From Okibacterium fritillariae (lineage in GTDB: Bacteria; Actinomycetota; Actinomycetes; Actinomycetales; Microbacteriaceae): a stretch of DNA of 64,000 nt. Numbering within the stretch: position 1 is the first letter of the stretch; each line of letters opens with the position of its first letter. The stretch is from positions 1,302,001-1,366,000 of the forward strand of contig NZ_FUZP01000001.1 in NCBI RefSeq assembly GCF_900167575.1, in the 5' to 3' direction. Position numbers and translations under genes: made by a program. The notes under the pieces were generated by a model. That model made no database searches, was not told the origin of the DNA, and saw only the letters and a list, made by a program, of their open reading frames with translations. Below, piece by piece: positions 44,790 to 55,180 of this stretch.

Positions 44790-45578
44790 ATGCCTGACCA
44801 GAAGTCCGAGCTGACCCCTCGACCCGGCCGACTGCGAGCGGGCCCCGAGAAGGCGAAACCCTCCTTCCTGTGGCCCCTCGCGGCGATCGTGGTGCCCGTC
44901 TCGTGGTCCATGATGCGGCTCAAGATCCGCAACCCCGAGATGCTTCCGCGCACGGGGCCCTTCATTCTCGCGCCCAACCACTACAGCGAGATCGACCCCA
45001 TCGTGGTCGCCCTCGCCGTGTGGAAGATCGGGCGAGCGCCCCGTTTCATGGCCAAGGCCGGGCTGTTCAAGAACAAGCTCCTCGGCTGGACGCTGAAGAA
45101 GGCGGGGCAGATCCCGGTCGAGCGCGAAGGCTCGACGCGCGGCAACGACCCCGTGTCCGCCGCGGCTCAGCTCGTCAAGGCCGGCCAGGGCGTCATCGTC
45201 TACCCCGAGGGATCGCTCACGCGTGACCCCGACATGTGGCCCATGCGCGGCAAGACGGGCGCGGTGCGCATTGCGCTGACCCACGACATCCCGGTCTACC
45301 CGATCGCGCACTGGGGCACGCAGAAGGTCATGGCGCGCTACTCGAAGAAGATCAACTTCTTCCCCCCGAAGCGCATCGACCTGCTGCTCGGCGAGCCCGT
45401 CGACCTGTCGGCCTTCGCCGGACGGCCGCTCGACTCGGCCACGCTGAACGAGGCGACCGCGGCCGTGATGGACGACATCACGGGCCTGCTCGAGCAATTG
45501 CGCGGCGAGAAGGCACCCGCCGAGCGCTGGGACCCGTCCAAGCACAACCAGAAGGAGACGGGCCGCTTTGAGTCGTAA
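44790..45578 (+). CDS. 1-acylglycerol-3-phosphate acyltransferase (PlsC family)
   Basis: A 262-residue membrane-associated acyltransferase. The HX4D catalytic motif is NHYSEID, and the glycerol-phosphate binding segment is VYPEGSLTRDPDMWPMRGKTGAVRIA. A hydrophobic N-terminal stretch (FLWPLAAIVVPVSW) anchors it. It makes phosphatidic acid from lysophosphatidic acid, and gpsA directly downstream supplies glycerol-3-phosphate, so the two form a phospholipid-precursor pair. It starts four bases after murA and its end overlaps gpsA by eleven bases. Confidence 0.92.
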   Translation: MPDQKSELTPRPGRLRAGPEKAKPSFLWPLAAIVVPVSWSMMRLKIRNPEMLPRTGPFILAPNHYSEIDPIVVALAVWKIGRAPRFMAKAGLFKNKLLGWTLKKAGQIPVEREGSTRGNDPVSAAAQLVKAGQGVIVYPEGSLTRDPDMWPMRGKTGAVRIALTHDIPVYPIAHWGTQKVMARYSKKINFFPPKRIDLLLGEPVDLSAFAGRPLDSATLNEATAAVMDDITGLLEQLRGEKAPAERWDPSKHNQKETGRFES

Positions 45579-46695
45579 ACCCGCCGGCGCGACACGCGTC
45601 GCCGTCATCGGCGCCGGCAGCTGGGGCACGACGTTCGGCAAGATCCTCGCCGACGGCGGCACCAGCGTCACCATGTGGGCGCGTCGCCCCGAGCCGGCCG
45701 ACGACATCCGTCTGCGCCACCGCAACAGCGACTACCTGCCCGGTGTCACGCTGCCCGAGAACCTGACCGCCGAGAGCGATCTCGCCGCCGCCGTGCGCGG
45801 AGCGTCGCAGATCTACGTGTCGGTGCCGAGCCAGACGCTGCGCGACAACCTCGTCGCGCTCAAGCCGCTCATCGGCCCCGACACCATCGTGATCTCGCTC
45901 ATGAAGGGTGTCGAAAAGGGCACAGGTCTGCGCATGAGCCAGGTGCTCGAAGAGGGGCTCGGCATCGACCCCTCGCGCATCGCCGTGGCCTCCGGGCCCA
46001 ACCTCGCGCTCGAGATCGCGAAAGAGCAGCCCACCGCGGCCGTCATCTCGTCGTCGAACCTCGAGACCGCCCAGGCCGTGGCCCTGCTCGCGCGCAACCG
46101 CTACTTCCGCACCTTCGTCAACACGGATGTCATCGGCACCGAGTTCGGCGGCGTGCTCAAGAACCTCATCGCCGTCGCCATCGGCATCGTCGACGGCGTC
46201 GGCTACGGCGAGAACACCAAGGCGTCGATCATCACGCGCGGCCTCGTCGAGATGACCGACTTCGCGGTCGCCCACGGCGCCAAAGCCGAGACGTTGTCGG
46301 GTCTCGCGGGTCTCGGCGACCTCATCGCCACGTGCCAGTCGCCGCTGTCGCGCAACAACACGGCGGGCCGCCTGCTCGGCCAGGGCTACAGCTTCAACGC
46401 CGTCGTCAAGCAGATGCAGCAGACGGCCGAGGGGCTCGCCTCCGTGGCGCCGATTCTCGAACTCGCGCGGACCATCGGCGTCGACATGCCGATCGTCGAA
46501 CAGGTCGAGCAGGTGCTGAACGGTACTCTCAACCCGAAAGACATCGCCCCCCACCTCACCACCGACTCTGATGAACCTCAGGGCGAAAGGACGAACGATG
46601 AACCCCAAGCCGACGGTGGCAGTTCTCTTTGGCGGCCGTTCCAGCGAGCACTCCATCAGCTGCGCCACGGCGGGCGGGGTTCTGGCGGCAATTGA
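45568..46695 (+). CDS. gpsA: Glycerol-3-phosphate dehydrogenase [NAD(P)+]
   Basis: Reduces dihydroxyacetone phosphate to sn-glycerol-3-phosphate for phospholipids. The N-terminal fold is VAVIGAGSWGTTFGKILADGG, with the conserved segments SLMKGVEKGTG, VASGPNLALEIAKEQPTA and the catalytic Lys region GTEFGGVLKNLIAVAIGI. The start is TTG 45568 within the end of the acyltransferase. The conserved protein ends near residue 335 (LNPKDIAPHL). The frame then runs on for about 38 polar residues and overlaps ddl by 98 bases, an unusually long overlap. Confidence 0.93.
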   Translation: MSRKPAGATRVAVIGAGSWGTTFGKILADGGTSVTMWARRPEPADDIRLRHRNSDYLPGVTLPENLTAESDLAAAVRGASQIYVSVPSQTLRDNLVALKPLIGPDTIVISLMKGVEKGTGLRMSQVLEEGLGIDPSRIAVASGPNLALEIAKEQPTAAVISSSNLETAQAVALLARNRYFRTFVNTDVIGTEFGGVLKNLIAVAIGIVDGVGYGENTKASIITRGLVEMTDFAVAHGAKAETLSGLAGLGDLIATCQSPLSRNNTAGRLLGQGYSFNAVVKQMQQTAEGLASVAPILELARTIGVDMPIVEQVEQVLNGTLNPKDIAPHLTTDSDEPQGERTNDEPQADGGSSLWRPFQRALHQLRHGGRGSGGN

Positions 46696-47692
46696 CCGCA
46701 CGCGCTACGACGTAATCCCGGTGGGCATCACGCGGGACGGCGCTTTCGTGCTCGAGGTCGACGACCCGTCCAGGTTCGCGCTCAACGCCGCCAAGCTGCC
46801 CGAGGTGCTCGACAACGGCACGCGCGTGCAGTGGCCCGACAGCACGCGTTCCCGCACGCTGCGCGTCGTGCGCGAGGACGGCACGGTCGACGTGCTGGGC
46901 GATATCGACCTGGTGTTCCCGATCCTGCACGGTCCCTACGGCGAGGACGGCACCATCCAGGGCATGCTCGAGCTCACCGACATCCCGTATGTCGGATCGG
47001 GTGTGCTCGCCTCGAGCCTCGGGATGGACAAACACTTCACCAAGACGGTGCTGCAGCAGGCCGGCATCCAGGTCGCCCCGTGGCGCACGATCACGGCCCT
47101 CGACTATGCCACCGAACCGTCGGTGGCCGAGCAGGCGCTCGATCAGCTCGGCGCGCCCGTGTTCGTGAAGCCGGCTCGCGCCGGATCGAGCGTCGGGGTC
47201 AGCAAGGTCAGCGACGTCGCCGAATTGCACCGTGCCATGGGTATCGCCTTCGACGAGGACGACAAGGTGCTCATCGAATCGGGCATGCCGGGCCGCGAGG
47301 TCGAGATCGCCGTGCTCGGCGGCCGCCCGGGCGAACCCGCGCGCGCCTCCGTGGCCGGCGAAGTCATCATCACGGGTCGCGATTTCTACGACTTCGACGC
47401 GAAGTACCTCGACGCCCCCGGCATCGAGCTCGTGTGCCCGGCCGCCCTGACCGAGGCCGAGCTCGCGGGCCTGCAGGATGTGGCCGTGCGCGCCTTCGAC
47501 GCCATCGGTGCCGAAGGCCTGGCGCGCGTCGACTTCTTCCTCTCGGGCGACGACCTCGTGGTCAACGAGATCAACACCATGCCCGGGTTCACGCCCATCT
47601 CGATGTTCCCCACGTGCTGGATGGCGTCGGGGCTCAGCTACCCCGAGCTCATCACTGAGCTCATCGAGGTCGCGGTCGCCCGACGCGGCTGA
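46598..47692 (+). CDS. ddl: D-alanine--D-alanine ligase
   Basis: ATP-grasp ligase that makes the D-Ala-D-Ala dipeptide of peptidoglycan; 364 residues. Conserved parts are VAVLFGGRSSEHSISC at the N-terminus, LHGPYGEDGTIQG, the ATP-grasp lysines in VFVKPARAGSSVGVSKV, and the metal-binding end RVDFFLSGDDLVVNEINTMPGFTPISMFP. The start at ATG 46598 is favoured by GAAAGGACGAAC upstream; ATG 46571 lacks this. It lies entirely in another frame from the overlapping end of gpsA. Confidence 0.96.
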   Translation: MNPKPTVAVLFGGRSSEHSISCATAGGVLAAIDRTRYDVIPVGITRDGAFVLEVDDPSRFALNAAKLPEVLDNGTRVQWPDSTRSRTLRVVREDGTVDVLGDIDLVFPILHGPYGEDGTIQGMLELTDIPYVGSGVLASSLGMDKHFTKTVLQQAGIQVAPWRTITALDYATEPSVAEQALDQLGAPVFVKPARAGSSVGVSKVSDVAELHRAMGIAFDEDDKVLIESGMPGREVEIAVLGGRPGEPARASVAGEVIITGRDFYDFDAKYLDAPGIELVCPAALTEAELAGLQDVAVRAFDAIGAEGLARVDFFLSGDDLVVNEINTMPGFTPISMFPTCWMASGLSYPELITELIEVAVARRG

Positions 47693-47778
47693 TCGCGCCG
47701 CGTGCGGTCGCAGCGCGCGCCAGCGGCACGGGAGGCGGCACAGTGCCGGGCGTTACGGCCGGGCTCTGCGGCCGGGCT

Positions 47779-48387
47779 TTACGGAGCGGGCGTCGGGTTT
47801 GACGGCTGCGTCGTCGGGTCGGCCGACGGCTCGGTCGACGGCTCGGCCGGGTTCACGGGCGTTGCGGTCGGGTCGCCGTTGTCCGAGCCGACGCCGCCCA
47901 GAACGTCTTCGGGGCCCGTGCACGCCTTCGTCGCGGGGATGGTCGACACGGCCGGCCCCAGGTCGATGAGGGCCGTGGTGCCGCTGACGCCGCCCGTGTC
48001 GGCATCCGAGTTGACGAACACCTCGACGGCGGGTGTGCGGCCGTAGGTGGTGTAGCGGTAGTTGGGTTTGTCGCTGTCGTCGGCGATCCAGTCGATGCCG
48101 TTGAGCGACACGCATGTGTCGGTGGTCGGCCCGGGCACCGCGACGCCGCAGTGCAGCAGAACGGCCGCCGGTGTTCCCCACGCGCCCGTCGCCTGCGCGT
48201 CGGTGTCGCGCTGCGGTTTGCCGGCCACGGTGTCGGGCAGCCGCACGGTCACGTCGGCACACGCCGGGTCGTTGGCATCGGGGGCCGAGGTGGCCGTGAC
48301 GGTCGGCGCGCAGCCGGTGACGACGAGCGCGAGCGCGACGGCGCCGAGGGCGCTGACGAGGGGGAGGAGGCGTTTTCGGGAAGACAT
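47779..48387 (-). CDS. DUF3515-family lipoprotein
   Basis: A 202-residue secreted lipoprotein. The signal peptide ends in the lipobox VTGC, and the domain has cysteine pairs (DPACADV, LHCGV, DTCVSLNG, TKACTG) consistent with disulfides. DUF3515 proteins are commonly encoded between ddl and thiL in actinobacteria, which matches this position. The C-terminal 40 residues are Thr/Pro/Asn-rich low complexity. The function is unknown. It is on the opposite strand to its neighbours and convergent with ddl. Confidence 0.88.
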   Translation of the reverse strand: MSSRKRLLPLVSALGAVALALVVTGCAPTVTATSAPDANDPACADVTVRLPDTVAGKPQRDTDAQATGAWGTPAAVLLHCGVAVPGPTTDTCVSLNGIDWIADDSDKPNYRYTTYGRTPAVEVFVNSDADTGGVSGTTALIDLGPAVSTIPATKACTGPEDVLGGVGSDNGDPTATPVNPAEPSTEPSADPTTQPSNPTPAP

Positions 48388-48411
48388 CGCTTCCAGGCTA
48401 CCGTTGTCGAT

Positions 48412-49404
48412 ATGTCGTCCTCAGGCGTCGACCCCCAGCGGGTCGGACACACAGCAGAGTCGGAGCTATTGGCCCGCATCCTGCCCCGTTTTCGAGCGGC
48501 CGATGCGGCGCTCGTCGGCCCGGGCGACGATGCCGCCGTCGTGCGCGCCCCCGATGGACGTTTCGTCGTGACGACCGACCTCATGGTGCACGGGCCCGAT
48601 TTTCGGATGGCCTGGTCGACGCCGTTCGAGCTCGGCTGGAAGGCCGCGGCATCCAATCTTTCCGACGTCGCGGCGATGGGTGCTCGGCCGACGGCCCTGG
48701 TCGTGGCACTGGCGGCGACGGCCGACCTGCCCGTCGAATTCCTCGAACAGCTGGCCGACGGCATCCGCGAGGGGTGTGCGGCGATGGCACCGGGCTGCGG
48801 CGTGGTCGGCGGAGACCTCTCGGTGTCGGCGACCCTGACCATCGCGGTCACCGCGTTCGGCGACCTCGAGGGCCGCGAACCCGTCCTGCGCTCGGGCGCT
48901 CGCGCCGGAGATGTCCTCGCGATCGCGGGGTCGATGGGCCGTGCTGCCGAGGGTCTCGACCTGTTGTTCCGCCGCGGTGTCGACGCCGACGGGCATCCGG
49001 ATGCCGAGGCCACGGCCCTCTTGCGCGCCGAATACCCCGATCTCATCCGGGCACAGACCGCGCCCCGACCCCCGATCGGCCATGGCGTCATCGCCTCCGC
49101 GGCCGGCGCCACAGCCATGATGGATGTCTCGGACGGGCTGCTCCTCGACGCATCACGCCTGGCCGCCGCATCCGATGTGCGCCTCGACCTCTCGAGCACG
49201 GCCCTCGAACCGCACGGCCCGTTCGCACTGCGCGGGGGAGAGGATCACTCACTTCTCGCCGCGTTCCCGACGCAGGATGCCGTCCCCGCGGGTTTTACGG
49301 TCATCGGCCAGGTCGTGCCGGGCCGCGGCGTGAGCCTCGACGGCACCGACCTCGACCCGCGCGGCTGGGACCCGTACAGCTCGTGGAGCGGCGCGCAGGG
49401 CTAG
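48412..49404 (+). CDS. thiL: Thiamine-monophosphate kinase
   Basis: A 330-residue enzyme of the PurM/ThiL superfamily that phosphorylates thiamine monophosphate to thiamine pyrophosphate. Motifs are GPGDDAAVVRAPDGRFVVTTDLMVHG (metal-binding aspartates), NLSDVAAMGARPTALVVALA, GGDLS and MMDVSDGLLLDASRLA. The start at ATG 48412 follows a TACCGT -10-like element by seven bases with no ribosome-binding site, so a leaderless mRNA is likely. The stop overlaps the convergent rsmD stop by four bases. Confidence 0.94.
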   Translation: MSSSGVDPQRVGHTAESELLARILPRFRAADAALVGPGDDAAVVRAPDGRFVVTTDLMVHGPDFRMAWSTPFELGWKAAASNLSDVAAMGARPTALVVALAATADLPVEFLEQLADGIREGCAAMAPGCGVVGGDLSVSATLTIAVTAFGDLEGREPVLRSGARAGDVLAIAGSMGRAAEGLDLLFRRGVDADGHPDAEATALLRAEYPDLIRAQTAPRPPIGHGVIASAAGATAMMDVSDGLLLDASRLAAASDVRLDLSSTALEPHGPFALRGGEDHSLLAAFPTQDAVPAGFTVIGQVVPGRGVSLDGTDLDPRGWDPYSSWSGAQG

Positions 49405-49967
49405 TCCGTCAGCGTGACCCACCACAGCGTGGTCTCGCCGTAATCTTTGCGGCGCTCGACCTCGAGGGCCGCGGGCAGCGTGGGTTGCGGCGTCCGGGCA
49501 CTGCGCTCGACCACCACACTCGCCCCCGGCGCGAGAAGCGGCGCCAACGACGCGAGCACCGCCGCCACCTCGTCTTCGCCCACGTCGTAGGGCGGGTCGA
49601 TGAACACGATGTCCCACTCGCCGGCGGGCGAGCCGTCCAGGTACCCCTGCACCGACTTGGCATGAACATCGATCGGGATGTCGCCCGCCAGCGCCTTGCG
49701 CACGACCGACGCGTTGCGGCGGCACACCTGCGCTGCCTCGGCCCCGCGCTCGACCAGGTCGATGTGGATGGCCCCGCGGCTCGCAGCCTCGAGCCCCAAC
49801 GCCCCCGACCCCGCGTACAGGTCGAGCACGCGAGCGCCCCGCACGAGGTCGCGCGCATCGAGCGCCGAGAAGATCGCTTCGCGCACGCGGTCGCTGGTGG
49901 GCCGGGTGCCGCGCTTCGGCACCTGCAGGGTGAGGGATCCGGCCGCGCCGGCGACGATTCGGGTCAC
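49401..49967 (-). CDS. rsmD: 16S rRNA (guanine966-N2)-methyltransferase
   Basis: A 188-residue SAM-dependent methyltransferase that modifies G966 of 16S rRNA. The SAM-binding motif is VLDLYAGSGALGLEAASRGA and the catalytic motif is IDPPYD. The N-terminus VTRIVAGAAGSLTLQVPKRGTRPTSDRVREAIFSAL matches the family. The start is GTG at 49967, preceded by TATCGT six bases upstream and divergent from recG. The huge open frame that continues upstream opposite recG is a GC-bias shadow. Confidence 0.94.
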   Translation of the reverse strand: MTRIVAGAAGSLTLQVPKRGTRPTSDRVREAIFSALDARDLVRGARVLDLYAGSGALGLEAASRGAIHIDLVERGAEAAQVCRRNASVVRKALAGDIPIDVHAKSVQGYLDGSPAGEWDIVFIDPPYDVGEDEVAAVLASLAPLLAPGASVVVERSARTPQPTLPAALEVERRKDYGETTLWWVTLTD

Positions 49968-50024
49968 CGCTCCACGATAGCGGGACGACCGGCCGATGTC
50001 GGTGGCCCCGAATAGACTCGACGC

Positions 50025-52235
50025 ATGACCGAGTCCCCGCTTGATGCCGCACTGTCGGGCATTCTCGGCGGGCGCACGGCCACAGCCTTCGAGAAGGCCT
50101 TCGGCCTGCGCACGGTCGGCGACCTCCTGGCGCACTACCCGAGGCGCTATGCCCGTCGCGGCGAGTTGACGGCGCTCGACCAGCTGCCCATCGGCGATGC
50201 GGTGACGATCGTGGCCGAGGTCATCGAGGTGCGCGAGCGACCCATGCGGGCCCGCCGCGGGTCCATCCTCGAGGTCAAGATCACCGACGGCGAAGGCATC
50301 CTCACCCTCACGTTCTTCAATCAGGCGTGGCGGGCCAAGGACCTGTCGCCCGGTGTGCGGGGCATCTTCGCGGGCAAGGTCGGGGCCTATCGCGGGGCGT
50401 TGCAGCTCGCGCATCCCGATTACGAGCTCTTCGACGAGGCAACGCGGCCGGCCGATTCGCAGGCGGCCAAGAAGTGGGCGCAGATGCCCATCCCCATCTA
50501 TCCCGCCACGTCGACGATCGCCAGCTGGCAGGTGCAGAAGTCCGTCGAGCTGGTGCTCGACCAGCTGCCCTCCCTCGACGACCCGGTGCCCGCCGAGGTG
50601 CGGGCCGAAGAGCAGCTGCTCGGTCTCGGCGAGGCCTACGAACTCATGCACCGCCCGCAGAAAGACGCCGACTTCATGCGCGCGCGCGACACGCTGCGCT
50701 ATCACGAGGCGTTCATCCTGCAGGCGGCGCTTCTGCAGCAACGCCAGAGCGATCGCGCACGCATCGCCACCGTGCGTGTGCCGAAGGACGGCGGGCTGCT
50801 CGACCGCTTCGACGACGCGCTGCCCTTCTCGCTCACGGGCGACCAGCAGTCCGTGGGCTCCGAGATCTTCTTCGACCTGGGCAGCCCCGCGCCCATGAAC
50901 CGTCTCGTGCAGGGTGAGGTGGGCTCGGGCAAGACGCTCGTCGCCCTGCGCGCCATGCTGGCCGTGGCCGACTCGGGTGGCCAGTCGGCGCTGCTCGCGC
51001 CCACCGAGGTCCTGGCGGCGCAACACCTGCGCTCGATCGTGCGCTCCCTCGGCCCCGACCTCGCCACCGAGCTCGTGCCCACCCTGCTCACGGGCCAGCT
51101 CTCCACGGCCGAACGCAAACGCGCCCTCCTGCGGGTCGTCAGCGGCCAGGCCAAGATCGTCGTCGGCACGCACGCGCTGCTGTCCGACACCGTGAGCTTC
51201 TACGACCTGGGCCTCGTCGTGGTCGACGAGCAGCACCGTTTCGGCGTCGAGCAGCGCGAAACCCTGCGGCAGAAGGGCCACGTGCCCCCGCATGTGCTCG
51301 TCCTCACGGCCACGCCCATCCCGCGCACCGTCGCCATGACGGTTTTCGGCGACCTCGACGTCAGCACTATCCACGAGTTGCCGGCGGGCCGCGCGGGCAT
51401 CGAATCCTTCGTCGTGCCCACGGCAGACCGGCCGGGATGGATGGGGCGGGTGTGGCAGCGCGTCTCCGAAGAGGTCGCCAAGGGGCGCCAGGCCTTCGTC
51501 GTGTGCTCGGCCATCGACCGCGCCGTCGCCGAAGAGGGAGAGAATCTGCCCGCGACGGCCGATGACGCCGCTGCCTCTGCCTCGGCCTCGGAATCCGACC
51601 CGGCCGAGCCCGCGCCCGCGCTCCCGCACACCGTCGTCGACACACTCGCCGAGCTGCAGCGGCTCGACGCTCTCGCCGGGCTTCGCATCCAGGCGCTCCA
51701 CGGCCGCATGTCGTCCGAGGAGAAGGACGCCATCATGCAGTCCTTCGCGGCCGGTGACATCGACATCCTGGTCGCGACGACCGTCATCGAGGTCGGCGTC
51801 GACGTGCCCAACGCCTCCACCATGGTCGTGCTCGATTCCGACCGCTTCGGGGTGTCGCAGCTGCATCAGCTGCGCGGGCGCGTCGGGCGCGGGCAGCACG
51901 CGGGCCTGTGCCTGCTCGTCACAGGTGCCCCGGTCGAGACGACCGCACGCGAGCGAGTGGAGGCCGTGGCATCCACCATCGACGGTTTCGAGCTCGCCAC
52001 CATCGACCTCGAGCTGCGGCGCGAGGGCGACGTGCTCGGCAATCGGCAATCGGGCGGGCGCTCCTCGCTCAAGCTGCTGCGCGTCGTCTCCGACGGCGAC
52101 CTCATCATGCGCGCCCGAGAGCACGCGGGCGAACTCCTCGCGGGCGATCCCGACCTCGCGCAGCATCCCGCCCTGCGATCGGCCCTCGAGCGCCGCCTCG
52201 ACGACGCCGAGCGCGCGGCCCTCTCCAAAAACTGA
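50025..52235 (+). CDS. recG: ATP-dependent DNA helicase RecG
   Basis: A 736-residue branch-migration helicase. The N-terminal OB/wedge domain is followed by the superfamily 2 core: Walker A VQGEVGSGKTLVALRAML, DEQHRFGV (DExH box), TATPIPRT, TTVIEVGVDVPNAS and QLHQLRGRVGRGQHAGLC. An acidic Ala/Ser/Pro-rich stretch of about 30 residues (near residues 505-535) interrupts the second helicase domain. TAGACT ends six bases before the ATG, suggesting a leaderless transcript. It restores stalled forks and resolves recombination intermediates. Confidence 0.96.
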   Translation: MTESPLDAALSGILGGRTATAFEKAFGLRTVGDLLAHYPRRYARRGELTALDQLPIGDAVTIVAEVIEVRERPMRARRGSILEVKITDGEGILTLTFFNQAWRAKDLSPGVRGIFAGKVGAYRGALQLAHPDYELFDEATRPADSQAAKKWAQMPIPIYPATSTIASWQVQKSVELVLDQLPSLDDPVPAEVRAEEQLLGLGEAYELMHRPQKDADFMRARDTLRYHEAFILQAALLQQRQSDRARIATVRVPKDGGLLDRFDDALPFSLTGDQQSVGSEIFFDLGSPAPMNRLVQGEVGSGKTLVALRAMLAVADSGGQSALLAPTEVLAAQHLRSIVRSLGPDLATELVPTLLTGQLSTAERKRALLRVVSGQAKIVVGTHALLSDTVSFYDLGLVVVDEQHRFGVEQRETLRQKGHVPPHVLVLTATPIPRTVAMTVFGDLDVSTIHELPAGRAGIESFVVPTADRPGWMGRVWQRVSEEVAKGRQAFVVCSAIDRAVAEEGENLPATADDAAASASASESDPAEPAPALPHTVVDTLAELQRLDALAGLRIQALHGRMSSEEKDAIMQSFAAGDIDILVATTVIEVGVDVPNASTMVVLDSDRFGVSQLHQLRGRVGRGQHAGLCLLVTGAPVETTARERVEAVASTIDGFELATIDLELRREGDVLGNRQSGGRSSLKLLRVVSDGDLIMRAREHAGELLAGDPDLAQHPALRSALERRLDDAERAALSKN

Positions 52236-52296
52236 GCTTCCCTCGGCCGGAACGCCGGCGAAACCGAGCGGCCCTGAGAGGCTTCCTCACCGTCCC

Positions 52297-52316
52297 TGAC
52301 GATTGTCTGATCGTCA
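52297..52316. promoter_or_regulatory. Inverted repeat upstream of coaD
   Basis: TGACGAT (52297-52303) and ATCGTCA (52310-52316) form a 7-bp stem with a six-base loop, extendable by CCGT/ACGG with a bulge. There is no T run. It lies between recG and the coaD -10-like TAAGCT (52339-52344) and could be a weak terminator or an operator. Confidence 0.45.
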
Positions 52317-52350
52317 CGGAAAGGTAACGACCGGCCGGTAAGCTGGAGCG

Positions 52351-52826
52351 ATGCAGAGGATCGCCGTTGTTCCCGGCTCGTTCGACCCTGTCACCCTGGG
52401 TCATCTCGACGTCATCGAGAGAGCCGCGGGGCTGTTCGACCAGCTCCACGTGCTCGTCGTGCACAACCCCGACAAGGCGGCCCTGCTGCCCATCGCGCAG
52501 CGCGTCGCCCTGCTCGAGAAATCGATAGCCGCCCTCGGCATCACCAACGTCGTCGTCGCGTCGTGGAGCGTCGGCCTGCTCGTCGACTACGCCACGGATG
52601 TCGGAGCCACCGTGCTCGTCAAGGGCATCCGCTCGCAGGTCGACGTCGCCTACGAAACGCCCATGGCCATCGTCAACCGCAACCTCGCGGGCGTCGAGAC
52701 GATCTTCCTGCTGCCCGACCCCGCCCACGCGCACGTGTCCAGCTCGCTCGTGCGGCAGGTCGCCTCGCTCGGCGGAGACATCCGTCCCTACGTTCCCGCG
52801 CCCGTCGCCGACTTCTTGCAGGAATC

Positions 52827-52830
<4 letters not shown>
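52351..52830 (+). CDS. coaD: Pantetheine-phosphate adenylyltransferase
   Basis: A 159-residue nucleotidyltransferase that makes dephospho-CoA, the fourth step of CoA synthesis. Motifs are the N-terminal [20 protein letters not shown] (HxGH-type: GHLD), [22 protein letters not shown] and the C-terminal [14 protein letters not shown]. The length is standard. TAAGCT ends six bases before the ATG and there is no ribosome-binding sequence, so it is probably leaderless. The stop overlaps the MoxR start by four bases. Confidence 0.96.
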
Positions 52831-53855
<1,025 letters not shown>

Positions 53856-53860
53856 AAGAC

Positions 53861-55180
53861 ATGGCCCGACGCTCACGTTCCTCCGGCGCCGCCGTGCGCC
53901 CGACCGTGCGCGGCTGGGGTTTTCTCGCGGTCGCCCTCGCCTTCATCGTGGCGTCGACACTCATCGACCGCCGCGAGGGTCTCTACGTGGGCTTCTTCTT
54001 GCTCACGCTCGTGCTCGTCTCGGCCGTGCTGGTCTGGATGGTGCGGCCCCGCGTGCAGGTGCGCCGACGTTTCGCGGAACCGGCCGTCGCCGTCGGCGAG
54101 CTCGCCACGGTGCGCGTCGTCATCGAGGCCACGGGTTCGGCGCGCGGCCTCAACCGTTGGGCCGAACAGCTGCCCGCGGGCTTCGGCGAACAAGGCGGCG
54201 ACCTCTGGTCGGCGGGTGCCGACGCCCGTCGCTTCGGCGGCATGGTCGAGTACCGCGTGCGTGCCCCGAAGCGTGGCCGCTATCCGATCGGCCCGCTCTG
54301 GCTCGGCTACGGCGACCCGCTGGGTCTCGCCGTCGCGCTCCGGCCCGCGGGCGAGGTGTCGACGCTCACGGTGACGCCGCGCGTGACGGTGCTCGACCAG
54401 CCGGGCGTGCTCACGGCCTCGGGCGAGGGCGGGCGACACCAGCTCTATGCGCCCTCGAATCCGCGCGCCGACGAACTCATCGCTCGCGAATACCGCGCCG
54501 GCGACCCGCTGCGCCGCGTGCACTGGCGGCAGACCGCGCGCCGCGGCGAATTGATGGTGCGGCAAGAAGAGCAGCAGGGCGATCCCGAGGCGTGTGTCGT
54601 GCTCGACACCACTGTTGCGCCGCGCGCGGCGTCGAACGGCCTCAGTGCGGGCGCGTCGACCTCGGCCGCCGAGGCGGAGTTCGAGCGAGCTGTGGAGGCT
54701 GCGGCATCCATCGCGCTGCGGCTTCTCGCCGACGGTTTCGCGGTCACGGTCATCGAGACGGCGACCGCACTCGAACGGGAGGGCGACCGCGTTGCCCCGC
54801 GCGTGCGTCACTACAGCCCCGGTTCGGCACCCAGCTTGCTCATGGACCTGGCCGACGTGCGCCGCGTGATCGCCACCGACGACGATGACGTGTGGTCGGG
54901 TGTCGATGGGCATCTGCGCTCCCTCGGCGGCATGCTGCCGGTGTTCTGCGTGCTCACCGGCACGGGCACGGCCAGCTCGACGCACCTGACCGCGGTGAAG
55001 GGTGCGGCCGACCCGGCCGTGGCCATGGTCGCCGCAGAGCAGTCGGTTTCGGCAACGGCCCTCCGCGACTCCCTCCTGACGAATGGATGGCGCGCCGCCC
55101 ACCTGCCCGCCGGCCGCCCGCTCGACGATGCCTGGCGTCAGATCGCCGTCGGCGGCACGGACCGCGAGGGGGCACGCTGA
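53861..55180 (+). CDS. DUF58-domain membrane protein
   Basis: A 439-residue protein with two N-terminal transmembrane segments (GWGFLAVALAFIVASTLI and LYVGFFLLTLVLVSAVLVWMV) and a DUF58 domain with the motif DPLRRVHWRQTARRGELMVRQ. DUF58 proteins often carry a vWA-like fold and work with MoxR ATPases. The start at ATG 53861 lies five bases after moxR. The last base of the stop is the first base of the next start (TGATG). The role in the envelope is not established. Confidence 0.9.
   Translation: MARRSRSSGAAVRPTVRGWGFLAVALAFIVASTLIDRREGLYVGFFLLTLVLVSAVLVWMVRPRVQVRRRFAEPAVAVGELATVRVVIEATGSARGLNRWAEQLPAGFGEQGGDLWSAGADARRFGGMVEYRVRAPKRGRYPIGPLWLGYGDPLGLAVALRPAGEVSTLTVTPRVTVLDQPGVLTASGEGGRHQLYAPSNPRADELIAREYRAGDPLRRVHWRQTARRGELMVRQEEQQGDPEACVVLDTTVAPRAASNGLSAGASTSAAEAEFERAVEAAASIALRLLADGFAVTVIETATALEREGDRVAPRVRHYSPGSAPSLLMDLADVRRVIATDDDDVWSGVDGHLRSLGGMLPVFCVLTGTGTASSTHLTAVKGAADPAVAMVAAEQSVSATALRDSLLTNGWRAAHLPAGRPLDDAWRQIAVGGTDREGAR

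Noticed and set aside
49401-52166. 921-codon open frame on the minus strand opposite recG
   Set aside because: It contains rsmD at its end, but the part opposite recG is a mirror of recG codons caused by high G+C in third positions. It has no domain and recG is certain.
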